Positions 34,939 through 46,638 of a DNA stretch of 64,000 nt are shown here, piece after piece. The position numbers and the translations under genes are program-made. The stretch lies in contig JACONQ010000002.1 in NCBI GenBank assembly GCA_014281115.1, positions 3,720,001-3,784,000 on the forward strand. The letters run 5' to 3'. The notes beneath the pieces were generated by a model. The model saw only the letters and a program-made list of their open reading frames with translations, was not told the DNA's origin and searched no databases. Source of the stretch: Laburnicola sp. R22_1. Lineage: Eukaryota > Ascomycota > Dothideomycetes > Pleosporales > Didymosphaeriaceae. The first letter of the stretch is position 1, and each line of letters starts with the position of its first letter.

Positions 34939-35016
34939 GCATCGGTGGTTTAGTGGTAAAATTAGCCGTTGCCATCCAGTTTCGGCTAGCCCCGGGTTCG
35001 ATTCCCGGCCGATGCA
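34939..35016 (+). tRNA. tRNA-Gly (GCC anticodon) with a possible 7-nt intron
   Basis: The acceptor stem GCATCGG (34,939-34,945) pairs with CCGATGC (35,009-35,015), with discriminator A at 35,016. An A-box-like TGGTTTAGTGG and a perfect B box GGTTCGATTCC are present. The T arm is CCGGG TTCGATT CCCGG. The anticodon stem AGCCG/CGGCT encloses 14 nt (TTGCCATCCAGTTT) instead of 7, so the gene is 78 nt rather than the usual 71. This fits a 7-nt intron 3' of GCC. It starts 140 bp after the Harbinger right end. Confidence 0.88.
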
Positions 35017-35030
35017 ATTCTTCTTTTGCA

Positions 35031-35038
35031 TTTTTTTT
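35031..35038 (+). terminator. Pol III terminator of tRNA-Gly
   Basis: Eight consecutive T, 14 nt after the mature tRNA end. A shorter TTTT lies just before it. Confidence 0.8.
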
Positions 35039-35220
35039 GCACGCATCTGTTAATCGGGTGTACAGACAAGGACCCCATGCTCAGCCTACCAGCGTCGCAC
35101 CATTGTTTAGGGGGCCAAAGGAGCTAAGAACAAGCGAATGCGAAACAGGATATGTAATGCGAAGTGAATGCGAAATGCCAGCGAATATAAAGGGTGGATT
35201 TTGTCTTTTTTTTGTTCCTT

Positions 35221-36918
35221 AGGTCTTTAATATAGACCTATTAAGTACTTTATTAAGTTTTATATAGTATATAGTTTAAAGTTAATAATTATATTAATTA
35301 TTTAAGGTTATCTTTACTTTAAGTCCTTAAAGTCTTAAATTTACCTATTATTCTACTTGCTGAATAGGCTCTATAGCTAGCTATACAGATATTAATATCT
35401 AATACTCTGTATTAGCAAGTATAGAGGATGTACAGAATAATTATATAAGAAAAGAAAATAATATAATAGAACTAACTTAGTATTAATTACTTATCTCTAG
35501 AAAGGATGCGAATAGAAAGAAGAAGATCCTATAACGTATAGACTGCGGCGCATAGGTATTATATAATTTCTATATAATGCTATTATATAGTATTATTAAA
35601 ACCTTAATACTTTTAGGTGCTCTTGCCTATATAGTGTATAGACACTAGTAACTTTTTATTTAAAGTTACTATTAGTAGTTCTTCCTTCCTTTGCACAAAC
35701 TATCTACTTACTAATATTTACTTTATTTATTTATTATTCTCCTATCTATATATCTCCTACTATAGCTAGTTTACTCTAGTTAATAGGAAGATTCTATTAA
35801 GTAACTATTTGTTATACTTTACTACCATTTGTTAGAGGCGTAATTAGGCTTATTAGTAGTAGAGTAGTAGTCTGGCTAATAGTAGTTAAGGGTAAGATTG
35901 CGCAGTTAATAATAAGATTATAGTAATAATATATTATTTATATAGAGTTTTTTTACTTAGTTTATTTCTTATATAATAGGTAGACCTATTTATCTTATCT
36001 ATTTAGGTAGTAATATTAGGCAATTGTACAATATTAGATAAAGGAAAGATAAACGCTAATAAGGAGTAGGAATTAAGGCTTTAAATAGAAGGCAGAGGTA
36101 TATAAGGTAGGCTTTCCTCTTTTTATCTTTCTCTCTCTTATCTCCTACTTAAAACATCTCTCTATACGCGTCCTTTCTCTGTAGATCTTTTCTTTTTTTA
36201 TTAAGCTAATCTCTTATTTTGTATAGTACTAAACTATGTCCCTTATTATATAATATTTTATCTCTATATAATACTAACTTAGTGTAGATAATAGCACTTA
36301 TACTAGTAGGTCTTAACTAGCTAGGCCTCCCTAGCTTTAATACTACTATAGTAGCTCTTCTAGGTAGAAGAATGCGTATTACCCTCCTAACTAGTTCCTA
36401 GGCAAACTATATATTTATTTAGAGTATCTCTATTAATATAAGTTTCTCTATTCTTTACTTTTTATATAGATGCTAACTATAAAAAATAGGCTAAGGAGTT
36501 ATGTGTTATATATCTGCCTTCGCATAATATTAATATTATTCTTATAGCTAGTATAGACTTGCGTCTATAGGTTGCTAAGCTTATTTAGCGCAAGGGCTAT
36601 TTTAACGCACTTTTTATCTAGTTATATAGTGTCCTTAGGAGCACTACGTGCGCTTACCACTATAGTAGTAACTTTAGCCTTAGGCCTTTTACTAAATATT
36701 ATATAGTAGCAAACTTCTAGATAGAATTATGTAGTTCTTACGTGTGGTAAAGCTATAGTGCTAGGTGCGATTATTACATAGGATAGGGCTAGATAGTAGG
36801 ATAGACACTTCTAGATATTATCTATAAGTACTAGAATAAAAACTTCTCTCTAAATAAATATATACTAGTCTCTTCTCTTTCTGTGCAAATAATAGATAGG
36901 ATAATACGCATTTTTAAG

Positions 36919-36920
<2 letters not shown>
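35221..36920. other. AT-rich RIP-degraded DNA, no recognisable gene
   Basis: Composition switches to TA-rich right after the tRNA flank. Around 36,290-36,800 there is a patch with fewer stops and some Cys codons, but no family could be named. The rest carries nothing readable. Confidence 0.45.

Positions 36921-36949
<29 letters not shown>
36921..36949. repeat. (AT)n microsatellite
   Basis: Fourteen and a half uninterrupted AT units. Confidence 0.95.
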
Positions 36950-36952
<3 letters not shown>

Positions 36953-36994
36953 AATTAAATAAATATATTATATAAAAGAACAAACAAATAATAA

Positions 36995-39900
36995 AGAAAT
37001 AGTGTTTTATAAAGGCTAGGAAGAGCTTGTGTAAGCAGGCTTAAGGTAACTTACTAATACTTTAATAGTAATTATTAAGGTACTACTAGAGATTAAGAAC
37101 TCTAAAGTCTAATTTAGGGCCTTCTTTATATAGGCATTAGCAGAGTTGTTCTTTCTATTAATTTATCTAATTTTAGAAATCTTGTAGTGCTTATATAATT
37201 TGCGGAGTAATATAATATTAATTATAAGGCGCTTCTTATTTATAATTTCTAGTTATATAAGATAGTTATAGAGAGACTTTAAATCTATATAGACAACTAT
37301 AGAAATTAGTAGTAGACTAAGTATGTATATAATTCTCTAGAGGATTGTACTAATAGTAATAGCATTGTTAAAGCCTCCTACTATACTATATAGCTTGCTA
37401 GTAAGAACGCTTCTTATTACTCTCTTATACTTAGTTAAATTCTAGTATATAATATTTGCTAGGATGTTAAAGTTGTTACTATTATCTATATAATACTTAT
37501 TACCTAAAGTAATTAGGAATTCTAGCTATAAGCTTAGGTTCTTATTATTGGCAAATAGGCTATTAGTAAAGATAAACAGCTTTGTATAATAGAGATCTAA
37601 TAGTATAAAGGTGAGACTATACTTATTATTATTAATTTGCTATTAGATTTGTACGTTTAATACCTTAATATCTTTATGTAAGAGTAATATAGTCTAAGCA
37701 GTAATAGACAAATTAAATGCAGCTTTTAGTTAGTATATAGATGCAATATAGGCGCCTCTTACACGCTACTCTATATACCTCTATATAGTATCCTTATCTT
37801 CTAGGTTAATTATGTAAAGGCTCTTTGCTTAGCCTTTTATATAAGAACTATAGCATTATGTATAAGTTAAATTCTTCTACTATTAAACTTAATAGGTTAG
37901 TCCTTAGTAAGAATAGTCTTATCCTTTGCATAAAAGGCTACTTTTTTTAGCTTTTTTTTTCTCTTTGTGCGAAGTTCTTATTAATAATACTAAGAGTATT
38001 ATTTGTCTAAAGGCTAGTAATCCTAAAGGTGTGCTCTTCTTTATTAGTAATAAGCAGATATAGGTTATATAACAAAGTCTTTATGCTAAGTCTCTCTTTA
38101 TAGTAGTTATAGTAGGTCTTAAACTAGTAAAGATCTAATTTAGTTATACTATAGAGTAGTTATATAATCTAGAAGATTGTGTCTTATAGAAAATTTATGC
38201 GTAGTTCCTTAGGTAGTCTAGTATAGAGTGTGTGGTTTAGTTTATTAGTAGACTAAATATAGACCTAGGTAATATCTTACAGTGTAAAATGTATTCTATA
38301 TATTGCCTAAAGGCTTACTCCTAATATAAGAAGTAGGCGCTAGCTTATTCTTTAGATAGTAGATAATTAGGTAAGGATTTTATTCTTCTTTTTATTAGAG
38401 TGGCTAGTAAACATAAGGCGGGATTTTTTATATAATTAAGTAGTCTTGCCCTTAACTTCTTATATAAGGCAAAGGTTAAATATTCTGCCCTTATGCTTAG
38501 ATAGGTTAAAGAGAAGAATCTTAAATATGCTATTAGCAATTAGAGCGTTTATCTCTATGCAGTCTAACTCTTTAAAAGATACTCTAGGTGTTGTAATTAT
38601 ACCTTCTATATAAAGCTTTAGAGATAGTTCCTAATTACTTATCTCTTTTTAGAAAAGGAATGCAGTATTCTTTCTTAGGCGACTTTTCTTCCTTTTCTCT
38701 AAAGAATCTCTTTATTTAGGGGTAGTATTATCTACTTTATATAATAGTAGGAAAGTGTAATCTTTTTTATAATAGTATAGCTTAACTTATATATAGCAAA
38801 ACTTTACTAGACTATTTTCTAGGTTAAGAATTATATTTCTATTCTTAATACCCTTAATCTTATATAGGCCTATTTATCTACCTTTTTCTCTCTAGACTAT
38901 AACCTTAGATTTAAGTAGAAGCTTAAGAACTTTATATGCTACTAATAGACTATTATAAGTGTTTAGCACATAATTAATATTAGTCTTATTTCTTTTCTTT
39001 TGCAATATATTTATTGCCTTTTATATAGTATTTGTACGTGCGATAATATTAGGTAATAGAGGAGAATCTATATTAATTCTAGAATATGCACTAAAGACGA
39101 GTAGTGTGGATATAAGGCTATTTAGGCCTATAGTATTATTAATAGCTTTAATAGCTATCTAGAGGATATTCTCCTTATTTATATAATCTTCTAGTTTAGC
39201 CTTAAGAATATTAAAGACTCTATAGAGAGGTACGTGCAAATACTTAATCTTCCCTATTATCTAATATACTTCTATAGGCATCTGCCTATAGGTTGTGCTA
39301 ATAATCTTTGTGTAGTTCCTAAACTTATCTAATATAAAGTTTATACCTAGGTTATATATAATATAGTTAGGTAGACCTTAGTAGATATTAATTTAGTATC
39401 TATAGAGGGCTTCCTACACATCTTATATAGACATTAATTTTAAGAAGATTATAGCTTAAAATAATATATCTATATCTATAATATATAGTGCGTTTCTAGT
39501 TTTAATATATATAACATTAATAATAATCTTATAGTTAAAGTAGGTGTTATTCTTAATAGTAAACTTAAAGCAACGCAGGGCTTATTTATACAATTAATAG
39601 TGGTAGTAAAACTTCTAAATTTTATTTAGTATAGTGGTATTTATTTTATAGCTAGTATTAGTAAGCATTTTCTAAAGTCTTTCTATATAGGGATGTCTAA
39701 TTTATCAATAAAGGCGATAGAGTTCTTGTTTAGTAAAGAAAGACACAGTTTCTTCCTTACTAATATTAAAGAAAGGGTGTTCCTATTTGCATATAATAGG
39801 TATAGTTATGCTATTCTTTTATATAATAATATCTAGAATATTGTTAAGATAGGCAGTAAGCTTATTAGTATCTACTAGTAATAGTAGAAATAATATTAGA

Positions 39901-40980
39901 GTATTTAGGATATAGTAGGTAACTATTCCTATTAGATTTATAATTTATATAGTTCCTAGAGATTCTTATAGGTTCTAACCTCTAAAGCTAATATTAGTGT
40001 TACTAGGTATCTAATTAATCTTTATATAGAGGTTCTCTTATACGTATGCCTCTAGCTATGCTTTACTAATAGTAGAAATTCTTACTATACCTATATTCTA
40101 TAGTTTACCTTAGTATATTATATAGTATTAATCTTTAAGAATAAACTATTCTATACACTCCTTTAGCTCTGTCTTATAGATATATTTGCTAGTTGTGCAG
40201 TAAAGATAGATAGTAGTAGTTAGGTAGAACACTTAATTATTACTATTCTTATTATTTTTACTCTACTTCTCTTCTTTATACAAAGTAGGTCTCTTATTAT
40301 TATACCCTTCTATATTCTAAATATAGGACTAAATAGTTTTATACAAAGGCGTTTTGTTATTATACTATCTTATTACGCAGGTACGCTTATTACGCGAATA
40401 GTTAAAAGACTAATAACCTTCCTTATAGTATATAAAACACTTCTTTAGTCTTATATAAATATTATTTAATTAGGATCTAAATTGTAATAATAATAGTATA
40501 AATTATCTATAAAATTCTTATCTATAAGGGGCTAGTTGTCTGCCTTTTTATATAGAAAAGTTATATTTGTAATTAGTGTAGTATGTATTAACCTATTATA
40601 GGTACTAATTAGATTAGCAATTAATTGCAACTTAGATTAAGATACAAAGATTAGTAAATAGAGCTTTATAGGTAGGCTTAGGGGTAAATATAGCCTACTC
40701 TAGTTCTAGATATCTATAGTATACTTATATAATAGTAGTATAGAGAGGAATTTTTCTAGCAAAGTCTATATCTAATACTCTCTGTATAAGGATAAGCCTA
40801 TTAATTATTGCCTCTAGAACTTTGTGCAGACTTTTATTAGAGTTCTTGCGCTAGTATTATATAAAAGTTATTATAGTCTAGTCTATCTAATACTAGTTAT
40901 AGTTAATAGTAGTATTAAAGTAACTATTAAGTGCTTTATATAAGCACTTCTATAATTATTTAGGGCGAATAGTATAGAGG
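36995..40980 (-). pseudogene. Copia-type gag-pol relic, heavily RIPed
   Basis: Minus-strand reading, ignoring stops, gives in the gag part (about 40,370-40,450) a knuckle-like KKCFIYYKEGY, and at the far end (about 37,090-37,300) KLEITDEKRLIIDIILLRKL and YEHYKISEIRQIN..NNSADAYIK, which match the RNase H end of fungal Copia polyproteins. The middle (38,560-39,913) is repeated at 1-1,331. No LTRs were found. Family assignment rests on these short motifs only; boundaries are approximate. Confidence 0.55.
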
Positions 40981-41849
40981 TAATACTGTGCCGCACGGCT
41001 AGTAAGGATATCTAGAACAATTTCTAGGTATTAATCCTTAGTAATATCTAGGCGTCTGCATACAGTGGGGTGACAAAAAAATAATAATTTTTTTACTCTT
41101 TTTAAAAGCTTATAACTTTTCTTTAGATAATTATTAAAATTTCAATTTTTAATATATTAGAGATAAAAATACCTAGTTTTAGATAATTAATAAAGATTCT
41201 GCTTAGTAATTATAAACTGGGTACATATATAGACTTAAAAATAGAGATTTTTTAATCTCTATTTTAAAACTCCTATAACCTTTTTTAGACATATAGAATT
41301 CTACAATTTTTATATATATAGGGGCTAAAGGCAATGTTAGTACTATGTTAAATTTTTACTATAGGTTACTTCTTTGATTATTTTTATATAAGATTGTTTT
41401 TTCTCTAATTTTAGATCAAAAGGTTAAAATTATATTACTTTTTAAAATTGTTATAACTCTACTTATATCAAAGCTATACTATTACTTTTTAAATATTTAA
41501 CATAAAAAAGTTCTCTATTTTCTATTTTAAATTCTATATTTGCTTAGTAAGCAATACTGTTACAAAAGAATTATTTAAGAAAAGTCTAAATAAAATACTA
41601 GAAAATTACTTATTTTTAATTTTTAGTTATACTTAGTAATATTATTAAGCTAAGCCTAAATAGGAGTAGTATAGATTACGTAAGCTACAATTAGAACTTA
41701 TATTTTATCTAATTAAGTAAATTTTTAATATTCTAAAAATAGTATTAATGCTAAGACTATATTATTATATAATTAATTACTAATTTAAAATTAGAAAAAG
41801 AAATTTTTTAAAAAAACTTAAACACCTATTTTCTCGCCTTAGCAATAAT

Positions 41850-43279
41850 AGATCCAAATCTCTCCTAGCTTAAATATAATGTTAACCTTCTTTTAAAAGC
41901 TAATTGCTCTATTTCTACTATTTCTACTACTTTAAATAAACCTACTACAAGTATTTATAATACTATACAATATTTAAAGGCAAAAAAATAATTCTAATTT
42001 ACAAAACCCTATTAAAAAAGAAGGACCAAAGAAAATACTAGAAAGAGAAAAAAGAGTTATTAATAGGGATTTAATTAAAAGCCCTAAAAAGATTAATAAA
42101 AAATTAATAGTAGAGAATAATTTAGGGGCTATAAAAGGAACTCTGCAAAGATTTTTAAAAGAGAAGGATTATAAAATAACAATTTCTAAGAAAATGGCTA
42201 TTTTAAATAAATAAAGAGCTAGAAATAGACTATTATTTGCTAAATAGATAGATAAAAAAATTCTAGAAAATTATATTCTAGAACAAATTATATTTTCAGA
42301 CGAATGTGCTATTGAAAGAGGCCATGGAGCTAGAGTAGAATACTCTAGAACAAAAAGAAATCAAAAAGGTGAATTTCAAAAACAGGATAATACCCGCTCA
42401 AATAGTAAGTTTTTTTAAATTTATTATATTAAAAAAGGCTACACCTTTATCCTTATAATTTAATAATTTAAAGTTTAAAATTTACTAGTTAGTTATCTAG
42501 TAATTAGGAAGTGTTTAATTTGGACTCTTAAAAAGTTATCTTTAACACTGCCTAATTACTAAAAGACTAACTAGTAAACTTTGAATTTTAAATTAGAGAA
42601 TTATTACGCATATACTCTCCTATAAAACTATGATTTTACTTATATTAATTTATTATTTATAGGCCGCAATATAACAATTCAAGTATGGGGCTTAATTTGG
42701 ATAAGGGGAGATCTGAAATATATTTTATAAAAGACTCCTCCCTATCTCAAAATTCCAACGAAAGGCCTAAATATACTAATAGGGACTATATTAAAAAGAC
42801 ATTAGTCCCTATAGTTAAAAAGTATTATAAACCTGGTTAGTTTTCATTTATTTTAATTAGTTCTTTTTTTCTTTTTTTTCTTTTCTTTAATTATTATTAT
42901 ATTATTATAGTATTATTATATTATTTCTAATATTAATTAATTAATAGGCTAGAATTTTTAACAAGATAACGCCCCTACTCATAAAACAGATAACGTTTTA
43001 GAGTAGTTTAAAAAAATTAATCTTTTTCCTCACCCCCCCTATAGTCCAGATTTAAATCCTATTAAAAACGTTTAGAGTTTATTAAAATATAGACTTTCTA
43101 AGCGTAAAATAGGTAGTCTAGGGGTAGGGACTAGCCAAGTAAGTTATAATACTTTTAAAAAGGCTATTAAAGAGGAATAGAAATTAATTTTATAAAAGGA
43201 TATAGATAATTGTATATTATCTATACCTAATCGTTATAAGGCTATTATAGAAGCTAGGGGGTGGTATACTAAGTACTAG
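41850..43279 (+). pseudogene. Tc1-like transposase relic
   Basis: An HTH-like start (LLLKANCSISTISTTLNKP) is followed after a frameshift by a fairly open stretch (GPKKILEREKRVINRDLI, KKINKKLIVENNL, GTLQRFLKEKDYKI). The catalytic core has FSDECAIERGHGARVEYSR (first Asp), FQQDNAPTHKTDNV at about 42,957-42,998 (second Asp) and HPPYSPDLNPIKNVWS, where the usual third Glu of NPIEN is Lys (AAA 43,064-43,066, a RIP-type change). It ends RYKAIIEARGWYTKY with stop at 43,277-43,279, typical for the family. Stops, at least one frameshift and the internal hairpin make it inactive. Confidence 0.8.
42461..42606. repeat. Hairpin (MITE-like) insertion inside the Tc1 transposase
   Basis: The left arm starts TAATAATTTAAAG and includes TTTACTAGTTAGT and TAGTAATTAGG. 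The right arm is its imperfect reverse complement, ending GAATTATTA. Stem of about 55-60 bp around a loop of about 25 bp. It lies between the first and second catalytic Asp, so it probably inserted secondarily. Confidence 0.65.
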
Positions 43280-43990
43280 TAATTTAATATTTACTAGTTT
43301 ATAATTTCTTTTATTTAATAATGTGAGAATCCTTAGTAAAAGGTAAAAAAAAGAGATTATAATTAATAAATATATAGAACCTATAGCTATTACACTATTA
43401 ACATTTCTATAGCTATGGTATTTAAAAAATAATCTTATGTTAAAATTATAAGTTATAGGATTACGTAATATAAAAGTTATAGGGCCTAAAACTAAATTAA
43501 AAATTAAAAATTAAAAGTTTATTAAAAATACATGCAATATTGTACTTTTTTAACCTTAAAATTAAGATTCTGCCTCTAGCTATAAAGTAACTCTATCTAG
43601 AATTAATCAGATTGTTATATTATAATACTATAGCTAAAAATAGAAAAAGTAAATAATCTAGAATAAACAATAGTTTTAGGAAATAACCTATACTTAAACT
43701 TTGTATATATATAGACTTTTTATATACCTAACTATACTATAATATAAAAAAATTTAATATCGTAATAAAAAAGTTACTTACATTTCTAAAGAGATCTTAA
43801 AAATTTCCTATGTTTAAGGCTAAAAACCTTTTAACGCTAATTAGTTAGCATTACGTAAGTATACTTTATTAAAGTTACTAACTTTCTCTATTATATATAA
43901 AAATCCTATAATTTTTTATTACTAAATAGGTAAGTTATTACATTTTAAAACAGATATAAAAATTATTCTTTTCTTTGTCACCCCACTGTA

Positions 43991-44870
43991 ATAATAAGTA
44001 GCTTTTTAACTATTTCTATATAAACTATTTAAGGTTATTTATAAAAACTTTACCTTTAATAAATTTATAAAATAGCTATATTAAAGGGCTTATAATAGAG
44101 TTTTTCCTAAAAGCTACGCAAGTAAATACTAATATAGAACTTATTTTATTTTAAATTATTCTTTTATATAGAGAATAATTTAAATATAAAAAATAAGTAG
44201 TAAAATAATATAGGATATAATAAGAGGTAACTAAGTATATTAGGTAGTAGTAGTAAATAAAACAAATTACTATAGTGTAAAGATTACTTATAGGTAATAT
44301 TATATACTAGGAGTTATCTAATCTAGTAAACCTTAGTTTATACCTAGGTTTTATAATAATAAGTATTTTTACTAGCTTAATTCTCTAAAATGTAAAGGTA
44401 TAGCTATAGTAGCTAAAGCTTTTTAAGAAGCTTATTATTTTTATTATTACTATTTTTATTTCTTTACTTATAGTATTATTATAATTTAAAAGAAAGCTTT
44501 TAAATTAGTTATAGCTATTACGCGTTCTTATATAAAAGCTAACTATCTTAGTAGTAGTAGTAATAATAAAAAGACCTATATTAAAAATAAAATTAAAGTA
44601 CTGAGATATAAATATAGTATAAAGGGCTATTTATTACATATAATAATTCTACTATTTTTACTACTTTTTAAAGCTCTATAGTTAAATAGTAACTTTAAGG
44701 TTACTATTTTATAGTTTAATTACTTTATAGCTATTATATAATTAGCTCTTTACTAATTATATATATTATACTTTAGCTCCTTACTATAGCTAATTCTAAT
44801 TACGCCTTTTTTATATACTTTAGCTATTATATCTTAGTTATACTTGCTATTAAGTTTTATAATTTATGTG
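43991..44870. other. AT-rich RIP-degraded DNA, no recognisable gene
   Basis: TA-rich with stops in every frame; nothing identifiable. It joins the Tc1 relic to the boundary repeat. Confidence 0.5.
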
Positions 44871-44985
44871 TTGTGTTGTTAAATTAACTAGGGGTAGAAT
44901 GACAAACGCTTTCATCTTAAATAACATAATAAAAAAAGCAGAGCCCCCTGCTTAGTAATTAAAAAGAGCGTAAAAAAGGTATAAT
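44871..44985 (+). repeat. Boundary copy of the 100-bp TIR-type repeat (E)
   Basis: Same orientation as 1,332-1,440: GTGTTGTTAAATTAACTAGG, then AAAGCAGAGCCCCCTGCTTA and AATTAAAAAGAGCG. It is the last AT-rich element before the gene-rich part; composition becomes normal within about 20 bp. Confidence 0.8.
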
Positions 44986-45163
44986 TTAATAAAAGGTTAG
45001 GTTCACTATAAACGGATATAAATAAATAAATAAATAATCTTTGTTCCTTAATTGCAGGCTTGTCTAGCACCGATTAATTGACTGATTGAATCTCATTTAT
45101 ATTTTTTTCCAACCAGTTTGACTACCACTATCTTCAACAACACATACTACCGACATCGCAATC

Positions 45164-45989
45164 ATGTCTCCCAATGACGCGCTAGCCATCGCGGAGCTCA
45201 TCATTTATGGCAGCGCCGCACTCCCAACCAGCCTCGCTCTGTGGGTGAAGGAAGGCTGGCGCGGCTTCGAGTGGATGTTTGTCTTTCTCCTCGCCTCAGT
45301 TCGCATCATCGGCTCGATTCTGCACCTTATGGACGACGAGACAGGCCCCCGAACCAGTCCATTGCCATAGTCAACGGCATCGGTCTCTCGCCTCTGCTTG
45401 GTATCACGCTGATGCTGGTGCACCGACTGTACGCTTCCCCTCTCCGAACTCTTCGAAGGTCCCCATTCTAACATCTCCCCTGTAGCTGCAAGACCGCGCA
45501 ACATGTGCGCTTAGCAAAGATCACCACACTCCTTCACGTGGTTGTCCTCGGCGCGGTTCCGCTCCTCGTCATCGGCGTCCTCAAGCTCTTCGGCGACGGA
45601 AAAGCGCTCGGCCGCATCCTCCCCGCCATCGGTCTCGCCATCTTCCTCCAAGTCTGCATCGTGCAGACAATCCTCGGACTGTACGCTTGCAGAACGAGCG
45701 AGAAGCAGAAGCCGTTGTCGTACCTAAGGTTGCAATCACCATCTTCGTCATGACGCCTTTGCTGCTTCTGCGGCTGCTATACTCGGCGCTTGCCTTCTTC
45801 GTTACGTCGGGCACGACGTTTGGCCCTACACAGGGGAGTGTGGTGGCTCAGGTGTTGCTGTCGATTGTACCGGAGAATGGCATTGCGTTGCTGGCAGTGG
45901 GTTGGGGTCTGTTGGTGTTGAAGAAGGGATCGCCGGGTACTATGTATGAGCTTACGAGTCGGACCACGTCGAAGGTGGTCTTGAGATAA
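45164..45989 (+). pseudogene. DUF7702-like seven-helix membrane protein, two frameshifts
   Basis: Reading starts at ATG 45,164 (MSPNDALAIAELIIYGSAAL). Two -1-type shifts are needed: one at the C5 run near 45,346-45,352 (to NQSIAIVNGIGLSPLLG) and one near 45,680-45,687 (to QNEREAEAVVVPKVAITIF). A proper intron with GTACGC, CTAAC branch and TAG lies at 45,429-45,485 and keeps frame (LVHRL to CKTAQHV). Seven hydrophobic segments are visible, and the order of motifs resembles fungal DUF7702 proteins, whose function is unknown. The stop is at 45,989. Two independent single-base lesions 180 bp from the RIPed block suggest a dead gene, but sequence errors are possible. RIP would give transitions, not indels, so RIP is not the cause. 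Confidence 0.6.
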
Positions 45990-46638
45990 ACGCGCTCGCG
46001 GAAAGAGGAGCTAATGAGAGGCTAGGTCAACTAGATTAACGCACGACTAAGCTGGCCTAGCTTAGGATGGATCGGTTTGAGCTCCTATGGACCATCTATG
46101 CGCTGCAGCAATAGAATTCTACTCTTACTCTCACTGCTCAAGGAGACCACTTACTCCCTCTAGCTCCTTCTTGATTCCTCTGACATGTCGCTAGCTTCTT
46201 AGAATAAACTAGATTTAGGATCGACTTCTCACTGGTTTACCTTGCCTCACTGCGTTTTTCTTTTCAGCAACCCAACAGCTTTCCCTCACTGGGTTTTACC
46301 GTGTACCGAAAGATGCGCAAAGTTTTCTCTCCTGACAGAATGGCCTTAGTCCAGTAATTAGCTTCTCTTTATATGCGTTTATAATAATTTTAATAATTGA
46401 GGTTTGAAAGCTCTTTGCTGGTACTTTGCTACTTCCTATACAACAGATGTCATTCGACAAGTTACTCTAGCATATACAAACCAAATCGATACTACCTGTA
46501 AAAGGTAATCCACGTTTTACCATCCGACGGTATATATACTCAAATTATGGCAGCAAGCAGGAGTTAGGGCGACCCCATATTTCAGCCTCGATCTCCATCC
46601 CTCCACTACATAACACTCGGTCATACACACACGCGTAC
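45990..46638. other. Intergenic region, no gene seen
   Basis: Normal base composition between convergent genes. It would contain the 3' ends of both neighbours. No RNA gene or repeat recognised. Confidence 0.5.

Larger units (their letters stand above)
41063..43988 (+). mobile_element. Tc1/mariner-type DNA transposon, degraded
   Basis: Perfect 15-bp inverted ends, CAGTGGGGTGACAAA (41,063-41,077) and TTTGTCACCCCACTG (43,974-43,988), with similarity extending further inwards. Both are flanked by TA (41,061-41,062 and 43,989-43,990), the invariant target of this superfamily. At 2,926 bp it is longer than most, partly because a 146-bp hairpin sequence lies inside the transposase. Confidence 0.9.
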
